From the NCBI GenBank assembly GCA_029580855.1, contig JAKPQH010000189.1, forward strand, positions 1-64,000: a stretch of 64,000 nucleotides of DNA. The letters are read 5' to 3'. The stretch's first letter is position 1; the number at the start of each line of letters is the position of its first letter. The translations under genes and the position numbers were made by a program. The notes beneath the pieces were generated by a model. It made no database searches. It was given only the letters and a program-made list of their open reading frames with translations, and had not been told where the DNA came from. The stretch comes from a bacterium (GTDB lineage Bacteria > Methylomirabilota > Methylomirabilia > Methylomirabilales > 2-02-FULL-66-22). Shown here in pieces: positions 19,132-28,623 of the stretch.

Positions 19132-20472
19132 ATGGGTCGATCCATCCTGGTGGTGGAGGACGAGCGCATCCTCCGCGTCACGCTGGCCAATGACCTGAAG
19201 GAAAACGGGTACGAGGTGACGGCGGTCGCCGATGGGGATGAGGGATTCCGGCAGATTCGATACCACCGCTTCGATGCGGCGTTGCTCGACCTCAGACTTC
19301 CCGGCGTGGACGGACTTCAGCTGCTCAAAATGTTCAGGGTTTCCAATCCTCAGGGCGTGGCCGTCATGATGACCGCGTACGGGACTATCCAGTCCGCCGT
19401 CGCCGCCCTCAAGGCCGGCGCCGCCGATTACCTCCTCAAACCCTTTGCCCCGGAGGATCTGATCCTCCTGCTGCGCGGCCTGTTCGCCCAGCAAAGCACC
19501 CCGTCGGATGAGACGGCCCAGCCCAAGATCCGTCGATTCGGCGATCTCGTGTACGTCAGCCGGAAGATGGCCTCGGTGTGCGACCTCATCGCCACCGCGG
19601 CCCCGAGCGACGCGACCATTTTGGTCCAGGGCGAAACCGGGACTGGCAAGGAACTCACGGCGCGGGCCATCCATCGGCAGAGCAACCGCGGCGAGCGCCC
19701 CCTCGTGTGTGTGTCCTGCGCCGCGATTCCCGAGACACTCTTGGAATCAGAGCTGTTCGGTCACGAGAAGGGCGCGTTCACCGGAGCCATCCAGGAGCGA
19801 CGGGGCCGGTTCGAGCTGGCGCATGGGGGAACGCTCTTTTTGGACGAAGTGACGGACCTCGGCCCCGCGGTGCAGGCCAAGCTCCTTCGCGTCCTGCAAG
19901 AGAAAGAGTTCGAGCGTGTGGGCGGAACCCGGACCATCAAGGTGGATGTGCGGTTGATCTCGGCGACGCGCAAGCGGCTGGAGGATGAGGTGCTGGCGGG
20001 GCGCATGCGGGAGGACCTGTTCTACCGTCTCAAGGTGATCACCATTCGACTACCCCCCTTGCGCGACCGGAAGGAGGATATCCTTCCGCTGGCGGAGTAT
20101 TTCCTGGAGAAATACCGCCCGCCGCTCCGGAAGGAGCTCCCGAGTCTGAGCCCGGAGGCCGGTCGCTACCTCCTGGCGCACTCCTGGCCGGGCAATGTGC
20201 GCGAGCTGGAGGCCACGATCCAGCGGGCGGTGACCCTGGCGAAGGGCTCGGTCCTCACCCCCGAGGACCTCGCCCCAGAGGACACGCTGCCCGTCCCTTC
20301 GGCACCGGACGCGTCGCCCCACCTCTTGAACGAGGCGATCCGCGAGGTGGAGCGCCGCTATCTCCAGGAGATCCTTCAGCGCGTGGGTGGCCAGCGGATA
20401 CGCGCCGCGGAGATTCTGGGGATCAGCCGAAAAACCCTCTGGAAGAAAATGAAAACCCTGGGCCTGGAATAG
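19132..20472 (+). CDS. NtrC-family sigma54 activator, likely regulator of fdh
   Basis: A 446-residue enhancer-binding protein starting at ATG 19132 behind GAGGGTGAGG. The receiver has phosphoacceptor Asp53 (ALLDLRLPG) and the KPF lysine. The AAA+ domain has Walker A GETGTGKE, the sigma54 loop GAFTGA, and LFLDEVTDL. The C-terminal Fis-type helix-turn-helix is RIRAAEILGISRKTLWKKM. It is paired with the heme-motif kinase just upstream. The nearest target is the -24/-12 site at 20664-20679 in front of fdhA, with a candidate enhancer at 20542-20557. Confidence 0.95.
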   Translation: MGRSILVVEDERILRVTLANDLKENGYEVTAVADGDEGFRQIRYHRFDAALLDLRLPGVDGLQLLKMFRVSNPQGVAVMMTAYGTIQSAVAALKAGAADYLLKPFAPEDLILLLRGLFAQQSTPSDETAQPKIRRFGDLVYVSRKMASVCDLIATAAPSDATILVQGETGTGKELTARAIHRQSNRGERPLVCVSCAAIPETLLESELFGHEKGAFTGAIQERRGRFELAHGGTLFLDEVTDLGPAVQAKLLRVLQEKEFERVGGTRTIKVDVRLISATRKRLEDEVLAGRMREDLFYRLKVITIRLPPLRDRKEDILPLAEYFLEKYRPPLRKELPSLSPEAGRYLLAHSWPGNVRELEATIQRAVTLAKGSVLTPEDLAPEDTLPVPSAPDASPHLLNEAIREVERRYLQEILQRVGGQRIRAAEILGISRKTLWKKMKTLGLE

Positions 20473-20541
20473 CTGCCACCGTTCGTCGTGCCCCCCGGCG
20501 TGCATCGTTCCGTTTCATCGACCCACCCAACCGCTCCGCGC

Positions 20542-20557
20542 GTTACCGGTTCGTAAC
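20542..20557. promoter_or_regulatory. Candidate enhancer (UAS) for the NtrC-type regulator
   Basis: An inverted repeat GTTAC-N6-GTAAC lies about 120 bp upstream of the sigma54-like -24/-12 site. That is the usual position for binding of an NtrC-family activator. Only one clear copy is seen. Confidence 0.45.
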
Positions 20558-20663
20558 ATCGCGGACCGCGCTGTTCCCGAGCGGAAACTCCCGCGGCGAC
20601 CCCATCTCGTCCCCTCGCCCTCCAACTGCTTGGATTCCCTCATGCTGCAGCGAGGGCCGTAAA

Positions 20664-20679
20664 CGGCAAGCTCCTTGCT
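20664..20679 (+). promoter_or_regulatory. Sigma54 (-24/-12) promoter of the fdh operon
   Basis: The site reads CGGCAAG-CTCC-TTGC-T against the consensus TGGCACG-N4-TTGC-W, with GG at 20665-20666 and GC at 20677-20678 separated by 10 bases. It lies 74 bp upstream of the fdhA ATG and directly follows a sigma54-activator gene. Confidence 0.7.
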
Positions 20680-20752
20680 GTGCCCCTCCGGTGGAACGTC
20701 GGAAATGGGCAAGGTGGACGGACACCATCCGCAACCGTTTTGGGAGGGAAAC

Positions 20753-23700
20753 ATGGAGATCAGCCGTCGGCACTTCCTGGCGGGAACCGGGGCCGCGGGC
20801 ACCGGCGCTCTCTTCGCCTCGCTGGGTATCCCTCTTCGACCCAGCGCGGCGTTCGCGGAGACCGCGCAACCCCGGCGGGGCACGATCACGACAACCATCT
20901 GTCCGTTTTGCGGCGTGGGGTGCGGTCAGATCGTCGAGGTGCGCGACGGCCGCGTGGTGAACATCGAGGGCGATCCGGACCACCCGATCAACGAGGGCAG
21001 TGTCTGCAGCAAGGGCGCGGCGCTGTACCAGGTCCATCAGAATGAGCGGCGGCTCCGGAAGATCCGCTACCGGAGGCCCGGCGGGAAAGACTGGGAGGAC
21101 CTGTCCTGGGACCGCGCCATCCCCATGATTGTCGAGCGGGTCCAGAAGACCCGCGACGCCACCTGGGTGGGGCAACGCGACGGGCTGGCGCTCAACCATA
21201 CCACGGGCATCGCGTGTCTGGGCGGGGCGGCCCTGGACACCGAGGAGTGTTATCTGCTCGCCAAGGCGATGCGGGGGCTGGGGGTCATCTGGCTCGAACA
21301 TCAGGCCCGCATATGACACAGCTCCACGGTGGCCAGTTTGGCCGCCACTTTCGGCCGCGGTGCGATGACCAATCACTGGATCGATATGAAGAATGCCGAT
21401 GTGGTAATGATCTGCGGCAGCAACGCCGTGGAGAACCACCCGATCGCCGCCCGCTGGGTCATGAAAGCAAAGGAGAACGGCGCGGTCGTCCTCTCTTGCG
21501 ATCCCCGCTATACCCGCACCACGGCCTTCTCCGATCACTACTGTAAGTTGCGGTCGGGTACGGATATCGCCTTCGTGAACGGCCTCATCAACTACGCCCT
21601 GCAGAACGACCGCATTCAGCATGAGTACGTCCGGTATTACACCAACGCCCCCTTCCTGCTGAACCCCGGCTACGGGTTCGCCGACGGGCTTTTCGCGGGG
21701 TACGACGAGGCGGCCCGGGCTTATGACAAGTCCAAGTGGGCGTACGAACTGGATGCGCAGGGGGTGCCCAAACGGGACATGACCATGCAGCACCCCCGCT
21801 GCGTTCTCCAGCTCATGAAGAAATTCTTCTCCCGCTACGACGTCGACACCGTGTGCAACATCACGGGGGCCCCCAAGGAGGTGTATCGGAAAATCTGCGA
21901 CATTTACACCTCCACCTGGGCGCCCGACCGCGTCGGGGTGTGGCTGTACGCCATGGGCACCACCCAGCACAGCCACGGGACGCAGAACATCCGGAGTTAC
22001 GCCATCCTCCAGCTGCTTCTCGGGAATATCGGCCTGGCGGGCGGGGGTGTCAACGCCATGCGGGGCGAGTCCAACGTGCAGGGCTCCACGGACATGGCGC
22101 TTCTGTACCATATCCTTCCCGGCTACCTCGCGGCCCCCGTCGCGCCCATGCAGAGTCTCGCCGATTACCTGGAGAAGGTCACGCCGAGGAGCAACGATCC
22201 CCTCAGCGCCAACTGGTGGCAGAACTACCCCAAATACATCACCAGCCTGCTCAAGGCATGGTACGGGGAACACGCCCGGAAGGAAAACGACTTTGCGTAC
22301 GGCTATGTGCCAAAGGCGACGGGCGACCATTCCTACATGGCCCTCATCGAGGCCGTGTACGCCGGGACGATCAAGGGCTTGTTCTGTTTTGGGATGAATC
22401 CGGCGGTCGGTGGCCCGCACTCTGCGAGGGCGCGGGACGCTCTGGACAAACTCGACTGGATGGTGGCGATCGACCTGTTCGAGACCGATTCGTCGGTCTT
22501 CTGGAAGCGTCCGGGCGTCGATCCGGCGACGATCAACGCCGAGGTGTTCCTCCTTCCCGCCGCCGCCTCCGTCGAAAAGGAGGGCAGCGTCGCCAACAGC
22601 GGACGCTGGGCGCAGTGGCGATACAAGGCCGTGGAGCCGCCGGGTGACGCCAGGAGCGACGCCTGGATCATCACCCAGCTGATCCGCGGGCTGAAGAAGG
22701 CCTACGCGTCGGGCGGTGCCTTCCCGCAGCCCATTCAGCACCTGACGTGGGACTACGGCCAGGACAAAGATGCCCACGGCGAGCCGGATGTTCATCGTGT
22801 GGCAAAGGAGATCAACGGCTATTTCACCCAGGACCGGGAAATCGACGGGAAGAAGTGGAGAGCCGGAGATCAGGCGCCCGGTTTCGCGTTCCTGCAAGCG
22901 GACGGATCCACCGCGTGCGGGGCCTGGATCTACTGCGGCAGCTACCCGGGTCCGAACAAGATCGACAACCGCTTGGCCCGCCGGGAGAGGAGCGATCCGG
23001 CGAAGGATCCGTTGGGCATGCACCCCAACTGGTCGTGGTGCTGGCCGGTGAACCGACGCATCCTGTACAACCGCGCCTCGGTGGACGCCCAGGGACAGCC
23101 GTGGGATCCGAAGCGTCCGGTCATTCGCTGGAATGCCGGCGCCAAGACATGGGAGGGCGATGTGCCCGACGGGCCGTGGCCGCCGGGCGCGCGACTGCCC
23201 TTCATCATGCGGCCGGAGGGGGTCGGCTGTCTCTTCGCTGCCGCGCTGGCGGACGGCCCGTTCCCCGAACATTACGAACCCGTGGAAAGCCCCGTCCGCA
23301 ACGCGATGTCCCCCGTACAGTACAGCCCTGTCTGCAAGGTGTGGGATCTGGAGAGCATCGGCGATTCCAAGGACTACCCCATCGTGGCGACCACCTACCG
23401 GGTGTGCGAACACTGGCAGGCGGGGGCCATGACACGGAACATGTCCTGGCTGGTGGAGTTGGTGCCGGACGTTTTCCTGGAATTGTCGCCGGACCTCGCG
23501 CGGCGCAAGGGGATCCGAACGGGCGACTGGGTCCGGGTGCGTACCAAACGTGGCGAGATGAAGGCGCGTGCCCTGGTCACCAATCGCTTCGAACCCCTTT
23601 TTGTGGGCGGTGCGCTGGTGGACCAGATCGGGATTCCCTGGCACTGGGGCTTCGCGGGGTTGGCGACGGGGGACAGCGCCAATCTACTGACGGCCAACGT

Positions 23701-23764
23701 CGGCGACCCCAACACCTTCATTCCGGAGTTCAAGGCATTCCTTTGCGACGTGGTGAAGGCCTAG
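20753..23764 (+). CDS. fdhA: Formate dehydrogenase alpha subunit, selenocysteine- and Mo/W-bis-MGD-containing, Tat-exported
   Basis: A 1,003-codon gene read through an in-frame TGA at 21314-21316 (codon 188). The context is HQARI-Sec-HSSTVASLAATFGRGAMTNHW, equivalent to the active-site Sec of E. coli FdnG. A SECIS-like hairpin follows. The twin-arginine signal SRRHFLAG (residues 4-11) directs export. The [4Fe-4S] ligands are Cys50, Cys53, Cys57 and Cys85. The molybdopterin-binding regions continue to the C-terminus (MTRNMSWLVELVPDVFLELSPDLARRKGI and the LRTKRGE-type block). It oxidises formate to CO2 in the periplasm and passes electrons to FdhB. It starts at ATG 20753 behind GGGAGGGAAAC; a split into two genes at the TGA is rejected. 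Confidence 0.95.
21314..21346 (+). promoter_or_regulatory. UGA selenocysteine codon with bacterial SECIS-like hairpin
   Basis: The TGA at 21314-21316 is followed by a fully pairable stem, GGTGGCC (21328-21334) with GGCCGCC (21340-21346), around the loop AGTTT (21335-21339). The apical G and U and the loop distance of about 20 nt from the UGA match bacterial SECIS elements that recruit SelB. The hairpin lies inside the coding sequence. Confidence 0.85.
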
Positions 23765-23776
23765 GAGGGCGCGCTC

Positions 23777-24580
23777 ATGGCGATCAAGGCCCTGCTTATT
23801 GACCTTCCGCGGTGCACGGGCTGCCGCGGCTGCCAGGTGGCCTGCAAACAGGAGTACAAGCGGCAGGCGGAGAAGACAACCTTCTTTGGCGGGCCCGGGT
23901 ATCAGAACCCCGCAGATCTGAGCGCCCAGACCTGGTGCCTTGTCACCTACAACGAAGTCCTGCTCAACGGTCGGTACGACTGGGTGTTCGGAAAACGGCA
24001 GTGCATGCACTGTACGGTGCCGGGCTGCGCTTCCGCCTGCCCCGTTCAGGCCCTGGAAAAGTTGGAGAGCGGCCCGGTGGTCTATCACAAGAATCGGTGT
24101 ATCGGGTGCCGATACTGTATGCTGGCCTGTCCCTTCGTGATCCCGCGGTTCGAGTACGAGACGTGGAATCCCTACATCACGAAATGCACGATGTGCGCGG
24201 CGCGTCAAGCCGCGGGGAAGATCCCGGCCTGCGCTCAGGCGTGTCCCACCGGCGCTATCACCTTTGGCGTACGGGATGCCCTGGTGCGCGAGGCCCAGCA
24301 GCGGATCGCAAGCCATCCGGGGCGGTATGTCCATCACATCTACGGACTCGAGGAGGCCGGCGGCACGTGCGTCCTGCACATCTCCAGTGTGCCCTTCGAG
24401 AAGCTGGGATACGTGATGCAGGTGCCCAGGAGCCCCATGGTGGCCCACACGGAGCCCGCCATGAAGGCGGTCCCGATGGTGATGCTCGGCCTTGCGGCGG
24501 TGCTCGGCGGAAGCTATGCCTTGCGGACTCGGCGGCAGCGAAACCACCAACCCGGCGCCGACGCCGGCAACCACGCGTAG
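23777..24580 (+). CDS. fdhB: Formate dehydrogenase iron-sulfur (beta) subunit
   Basis: A 267-residue ferredoxin-type electron-transfer subunit with four cysteine motifs for four [4Fe-4S] clusters: CTGCRGCQVAC (residues 13-23), CMHCTVPGCASAC, CIGCRYCMLAC and CTMC...CAQAC. A C-terminal hydrophobic helix (about 228-248, AVPMVMLGLAAVLGG) would anchor it in the membrane next to the NrfD-like subunit, as in FdnH. It begins 12 bp after fdhA and transfers electrons from FdhA to the membrane subunit. Confidence 0.94.
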   Translation: MAIKALLIDLPRCTGCRGCQVACKQEYKRQAEKTTFFGGPGYQNPADLSAQTWCLVTYNEVLLNGRYDWVFGKRQCMHCTVPGCASACPVQALEKLESGPVVYHKNRCIGCRYCMLACPFVIPRFEYETWNPYITKCTMCAARQAAGKIPACAQACPTGAITFGVRDALVREAQQRIASHPGRYVHHIYGLEEAGGTCVLHISSVPFEKLGYVMQVPRSPMVAHTEPAMKAVPMVMLGLAAVLGGSYALRTRRQRNHQPGADAGNHA

Positions 24581-24589
24581 GAGCGGACG

Positions 24590-25873
24590 ATGAGACGCTC
24601 GGTTTTGAATGTCCGGCTCGGATTCGGGACACTCGCCCTCGCGCTGATCGCGGTCACGGGGGGAGGGCTGGCGGCCTATCGGTTCGTCACCGGAATCGGA
24701 GCGGTGAGCAACCTCAACCAGGGATACCCGTGGGGGTTCTGGATCGGTTTCGACGTCTTGGCGGGCATCGCCCTGGCGGCCGGCGGGTTCGTTGTGGCTG
24801 GCGCCATGCACATGTTCGGGGGCGAGCGGTACCATCCGCTGGTACGCCCGACGATCCTGACGGCGTTTCTAGGTTATCTGCTGTTCATCGGGGCGCTCTT
24901 GGTGGACCTCGGGCGGCCGTGGACCATCTGGCACATGACGATCTACTGGCACCACGAGTCTCCCATGTTCGAGGTCGGCTGGTGCGTGATGATGTACACG
25001 ACCATCCTCTTTCTGGAATTTCTTCCCGTGGTGTTCGAACGGTTCCGGTTGGATCGCTGGTATGCCATTTGGATGAACGTGGCACCGTGGATCGCCATCG
25101 GGCTACTGACCCTGTTTGCGTTTGCGATGACGCACTCCCTGGGCTGGGTCCTGGCCATCGGCGGCGTCTTGGTCGCGTTCGAGATCCTGGTCCGGTCGGG
25201 CGTGATCTACCGCGATCCTCGCATGCCGACCGTGCTGCTGATGGCGGGGATCATATTCTCAACGCTCCACCAGAGCTCCCTGGGCTCGCTCTTCCTGATC
25301 GTGCCGCACAAGCTGAATGCCATCTGGTACTCCCCGATCCTCCCGCTTTTCTTTTTCGTCTCGGCGGTCGCCGCGGGGGTAGCCATGGTGATCGTCGAGT
25401 CCACCGCCAGCGCCTGGTATTTCCGTCGCGAGCTGGAGGTGCATCTGCTGGAAGACGTCGGCCACGTCCTCACCTGGGCCGTCTTCGGCACGCTGGCGCT
25501 CCGAGCGGCCGATCTCGTCCTCCGGGGAATCGGGACGGAACTCCTGGTGCTGAGCCCCCAATCCGTTGCATTCTGGATCGAGGCCCTTGTCGGGTTGCTG
25601 ATCCCTCTGGCGATCTTGTTGACCCCCGAATTTGCGGCCTCCGGACGCTGGCTTCTGGTCTCGAGTCTCATGGTCATCGCCGGACTGCTGATCAATCGTA
25701 TGAACGTCGCCATCGTCGGGATCACGTCGACCTACGGGGCCGCCTACTACCCCCATTGGATGGAATGGACCATCACCGCCGGGGTCGTCGCCGCGGGGGT
25801 GCTGGCCTACCTGGTCATCTGCAGCAATTTTCCGGTCTTCGCGCCGGCGCACCGCCGGACCCAGCGGGCATGA
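24590..25873 (+). CDS. NrfD/HybB-type membrane subunit of formate dehydrogenase
   Basis: A 427-residue integral membrane protein of the polysulfide-reductase NrfD/HybB family, with about nine to ten hydrophobic helices. Characteristic segments are YPWGFWIGFDVLAGIALAAGGFV and HESPMFEVGWCVMMYTTILFLEF. It replaces the cytochrome b gamma subunit found in E. coli FdnGHI. It is expected to take electrons from FdhB and pass them to the quinone pool or to a partner cytochrome. It lies 9 bp after fdhB and 37 bp before a diheme cytochrome gene. Confidence 0.92.
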   Translation: MRRSVLNVRLGFGTLALALIAVTGGGLAAYRFVTGIGAVSNLNQGYPWGFWIGFDVLAGIALAAGGFVVAGAMHMFGGERYHPLVRPTILTAFLGYLLFIGALLVDLGRPWTIWHMTIYWHHESPMFEVGWCVMMYTTILFLEFLPVVFERFRLDRWYAIWMNVAPWIAIGLLTLFAFAMTHSLGWVLAIGGVLVAFEILVRSGVIYRDPRMPTVLLMAGIIFSTLHQSSLGSLFLIVPHKLNAIWYSPILPLFFFVSAVAAGVAMVIVESTASAWYFRRELEVHLLEDVGHVLTWAVFGTLALRAADLVLRGIGTELLVLSPQSVAFWIEALVGLLIPLAILLTPEFAASGRWLLVSSLMVIAGLLINRMNVAIVGITSTYGAAYYPHWMEWTITAGVVAAGVLAYLVICSNFPVFAPAHRRTQRA

Positions 25874-25910
25874 TCGCGCCGCGGCCGCGAGGCCGAACGG
25901 GGGAGGCGCC

Positions 25911-26414
25911 ATGGATAGCCGGTATCGCTTTATCGTAGGATTCTTGACGGTCTTGAACGCGATCCTGACATTGCTCCTCTGTGGGCTCGTCCGGGACACC
26001 CGTCAGGACGTGAACGCGCTCCGGGCGGTTCTGGCCACCAAGCAAGACCTGGTCAACGCCACCGTCCCGCGGCTGACGTTCTTCCACGAAGAGAAGTGCA
26101 CGACGTGCCACACAGAGCGAAAATTCGCCGGCGAGCACAATGTGCGGGGGCAGATCGAGCGCGCGGTGGCCCACATGGGCGCCCTGCCCGATGCGCCGTT
26201 CACCCCGGAGGAGACGGCCAAAATCCACGCTTCGTTGGAGCTATTCCGATGTTCGCAGTGCCACGGGACGGATCGGCTACGCCAACTGGCCATCAAGTCC
26301 CCAGCCGAGCGAATGCGCATCGTCCGCGAGATGATCGCCAAGCCCGGCTCTCGGATCAGCCCGGACGAGGCGGGACGCATCCTCCGCGCGTACGAACAGA
26401 TGGTGGGATTCTGA
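25911..26414 (+). CDS. Membrane-anchored diheme c-type cytochrome
   Basis: A 167-residue protein with an N-terminal hydrophobic helix (about 5-28, no obvious cleavage site) and a periplasmic part carrying two CxxCH motifs, CTTCH and CSQCH. The helix suggests an uncleaved anchor. Its place inside the fdh operon suggests it accepts or donates electrons at the formate dehydrogenase membrane complex, or supplies a redox signal to the heme-motif kinase (inference). The family was not recognised by name. Confidence 0.82.
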   Translation: MDSRYRFIVGFLTVLNAILTLLLCGLVRDTRQDVNALRAVLATKQDLVNATVPRLTFFHEEKCTTCHTERKFAGEHNVRGQIERAVAHMGALPDAPFTPEETAKIHASLELFRCSQCHGTDRLRQLAIKSPAERMRIVREMIAKPGSRISPDEAGRILRAYEQMVGF

Positions 26415-26434
26415 GGGAACGCGTGGAGGCGAAG

Positions 26435-27328
26435 ATGACAGGCATGGCGCGGGACCAGGGGTCTGTGGAGTCCACGGACGTCGCGGTGCACCTGCGGGCG
26501 GTCATCGGACGGCCGCAAGTCTCCGAGGCTTATGTCCATTTCCGTCTCGACATGGTGGCGGCGCAGCAGGCGGTCCGAAGGGCGCTGGCGACGAGACCGC
26601 CGGACGGGTGTGTCACCGGAGAGACTCCCCGGCTCCCGATGAACGCCAGCGACGTGGCGTTTCCCGCCGACCTTCTCGGGGGTCTCCTCCAGGCCCTCCG
26701 CGCCGCCGCTATCGCGCACGGCCGGGAGACCGAGGATCTTCGGCGGTTGACGGCGGCCGCGGCGGCCGATCCTGACGTGCTGCCGCGCCTTGCCGCGGCC
26801 GCCGCCTTCGGACCGGATGTGGAGACCCTGGAGTCCTTGGCGCGCCGTTGGCGGGTCTACGTGGACGCCCTGCTGTTCGTGGGACGGACGCTGGCGTCTC
26901 CGTGCGTGGCCGAGGCGGCCCGCGTATGCGTATCCGCGGCGGGAGTACGGTTCCACCCGACGGAGCCGCATCGCTGTCCCTGCTGTGGGTCCGCCCCAAG
27001 CGTGGCCAGACTGCGGCGCGCGGACGGTCTGCGCCACCTGACGTGCGGCCTCTGCGGGACCGAATGGCAGGCGATGCGACTCGCGTGCGCCTGCTGTGGG
27101 ACGCCGGATCGCCAAGCCCTCGGCGTTCTCCGCCTGGAAGACGCCGACGCGCGGTGGATCGAGACGTGTGAGCGTTGCAAGGGCTACATCAAGACCGTGG
27201 ACGAGCGGAAGCTTCCCGACGGTGAGACGGTGGTGCCCGTTGTGGAGGAAGCGGCCACGCTGCACCTGGACCTGCTGGCCGAACGCGAGGGGTACATCCG
27301 GCGCATACCCTACGCCCTGTCCGGGTGA
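26435..27328 (+). CDS. fdhE: FdhE-like formate dehydrogenase accessory protein
   Basis: A 297-residue FdhE homologue starting MTGMARDQG at 26435. The C-terminal half holds four zinc-knuckle-like CxxC pairs (CPCC, CGLC, CACC, CERC), typical of FdhE, which binds formate dehydrogenase and supports its maturation and activation before Tat export. An N-terminal helical part (about 1-160) precedes them. It is located 20 bp after the diheme cytochrome gene, within the operon. Confidence 0.92.
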   Translation: MTGMARDQGSVESTDVAVHLRAVIGRPQVSEAYVHFRLDMVAAQQAVRRALATRPPDGCVTGETPRLPMNASDVAFPADLLGGLLQALRAAAIAHGRETEDLRRLTAAAAADPDVLPRLAAAAAFGPDVETLESLARRWRVYVDALLFVGRTLASPCVAEAARVCVSAAGVRFHPTEPHRCPCCGSAPSVARLRRADGLRHLTCGLCGTEWQAMRLACACCGTPDRQALGVLRLEDADARWIETCERCKGYIKTVDERKLPDGETVVPVVEEAATLHLDLLAEREGYIRRIPYALSG

Positions 27329-27402
27329 GGCTGGGGAAGCCCGCCGGGCTGGGGACCCAACGGGCAAGGCGCGGCCTTCCGACGCCGCGCATGGAGAATC
27401 CG

Positions 27403-28623
27403 ATGCCCCTGGACGTGATGGACGACGCGCTTCTCGATTGTCATCGCGGAGCCCGGCTCCCGTGCCATCCCGCGCCGGCCACGGCTCAAGCCGCCGGCCG
27501 GGCGCCGCGCCTGCGGCTGCCGGGTTGGCTGCTCATCGGCTCCACCGGCCGAAACGTGGGCAAAACGGAATTTGCCTGTGCGATCATAAAGGGTTTCCAG
27601 GCGGCCCACCCGATGGTTGGGGTCAAGGTCACCGTCGTCGTCGAGGGGGAATCGACCTGTCCACGAGGAGCGACAGGTTGCGGGGTCTGCGCCGCGCTGA
27701 AAGAGGATTTCGAGGTCAGCGAGGAGACAGGTGGTCACCCCGGTAAGGATACCGCCCGCATGCTGGCGAGTGGGGCGCGCCGCGTTTTTTGGGTCAGGTG
27801 TCGACGTGCCGCGATTGACGGCGCCATCGCCGCCCTGCGGACGCGACTCGATCCCGGAACCCTTGTCGTGGCCGAATCGAACAGCCTGGCCCGGGCCATC
27901 GAGCCGGACCTGTTCCTCATGATAACCAACGACCGCTCCTCGTCCGCCAAACCGACGGCCGCCGACGTGATGGGGCTTGCGCAACGCCTGGTCCGCTCAT
28001 CCGACGGCGCGTTCGATCCGGGGCCTCGCCACCTCGCCGTCCTCGACGGCACGTGGCGCCTCGTCGAGGCGTCGGCGGCCATTCTTGCGGGCGGAAAGAG
28101 CAGCCGCATGGGACAGGACAAGAGCCTCCTCCCGGTGAACGGCACGCCGCTTATCCGCCGCATCTACGAGCAGCTCCTGAACCGATTCGACGATGTTGTC
28201 ATCAGCACGAACGATCCGGAGCGGCACGCGTTCCTCGGTGCCCGGACCGTTCCCGATCGTGTGCCAGGGAGGGGACCGCTCATGGGAATCGCATCGGCGG
28301 TCCAAGCGGCGCGCCATGAGCGCGTTTTCGTGATCGCCTGCGACATCCCCGTCATCGATCTTGACACTGTCACGCGCATGCTCGTTATCGCGCAGGACGC
28401 GGACTGCGTCATCCCCGTGTCCTCTGTCGGTTACGAGCCGTTATTCGCCGTCTACCGGAAGAGCGCGCTCCCGGCGATGCGGGATGTGCTGGAGACGGGA
28501 GAGCGACGGATCAGCGCCATTTTCCCCCGCGTGCGGACGCGCTTCTACGATCTTGGCTGCGCACCGTGGTACCGAAATCTGAACACGCGCGAAGACGTCG
28601 CGGCGTTTCTTGGGATGGGATAG
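27403..28623 (+). CDS. MobB-MobA fusion for molybdenum guanine dinucleotide cofactor
   Basis: A 406-residue protein with two modules. The first is an N-terminal P-loop domain of MobB type (GSTGRNVGKTEF at about residues 46-57, then a Cys-rich CPRGATGCGVC stretch). The second is a C-terminal MobA nucleotidyltransferase (about 220-406; ILAGGKSSRMGQDKSLLPV, ACDIPVIDLD, EPLFAVYR). MobA attaches GMP to molybdopterin, giving the bis-MGD cofactor that FdhA needs, so its position in the fdh operon is logical. I choose ATG 27403 because GGAGAA precedes it; GTG 27325, overlapping the fdhE stop by GTGA, is an alternative. Confidence 0.88.
   Translation: MPLDVMDDALLDCHRGARLPCHPAPATAQAAGRAPRLRLPGWLLIGSTGRNVGKTEFACAIIKGFQAAHPMVGVKVTVVVEGESTCPRGATGCGVCAALKEDFEVSEETGGHPGKDTARMLASGARRVFWVRCRRAAIDGAIAALRTRLDPGTLVVAESNSLARAIEPDLFLMITNDRSSSAKPTAADVMGLAQRLVRSSDGAFDPGPRHLAVLDGTWRLVEASAAILAGGKSSRMGQDKSLLPVNGTPLIRRIYEQLLNRFDDVVISTNDPERHAFLGARTVPDRVPGRGPLMGIASAVQAARHERVFVIACDIPVIDLDTVTRMLVIAQDADCVIPVSSVGYEPLFAVYRKSALPAMRDVLETGERRISAIFPRVRTRFYDLGCAPWYRNLNTREDVAAFLGMG

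Noticed and set aside
21314-21316. Stop codon splitting fdhA into two genes or a pseudogene
   Set aside because: The codon sits at the conserved Sec position, flanking protein is continuous on both sides, and a SECIS-like hairpin follows.
20543-23644. 1,033-codon antisense frame opposite fdhA
   Set aside because: A GC-rich shadow of a well-supported gene, with no family resemblance.
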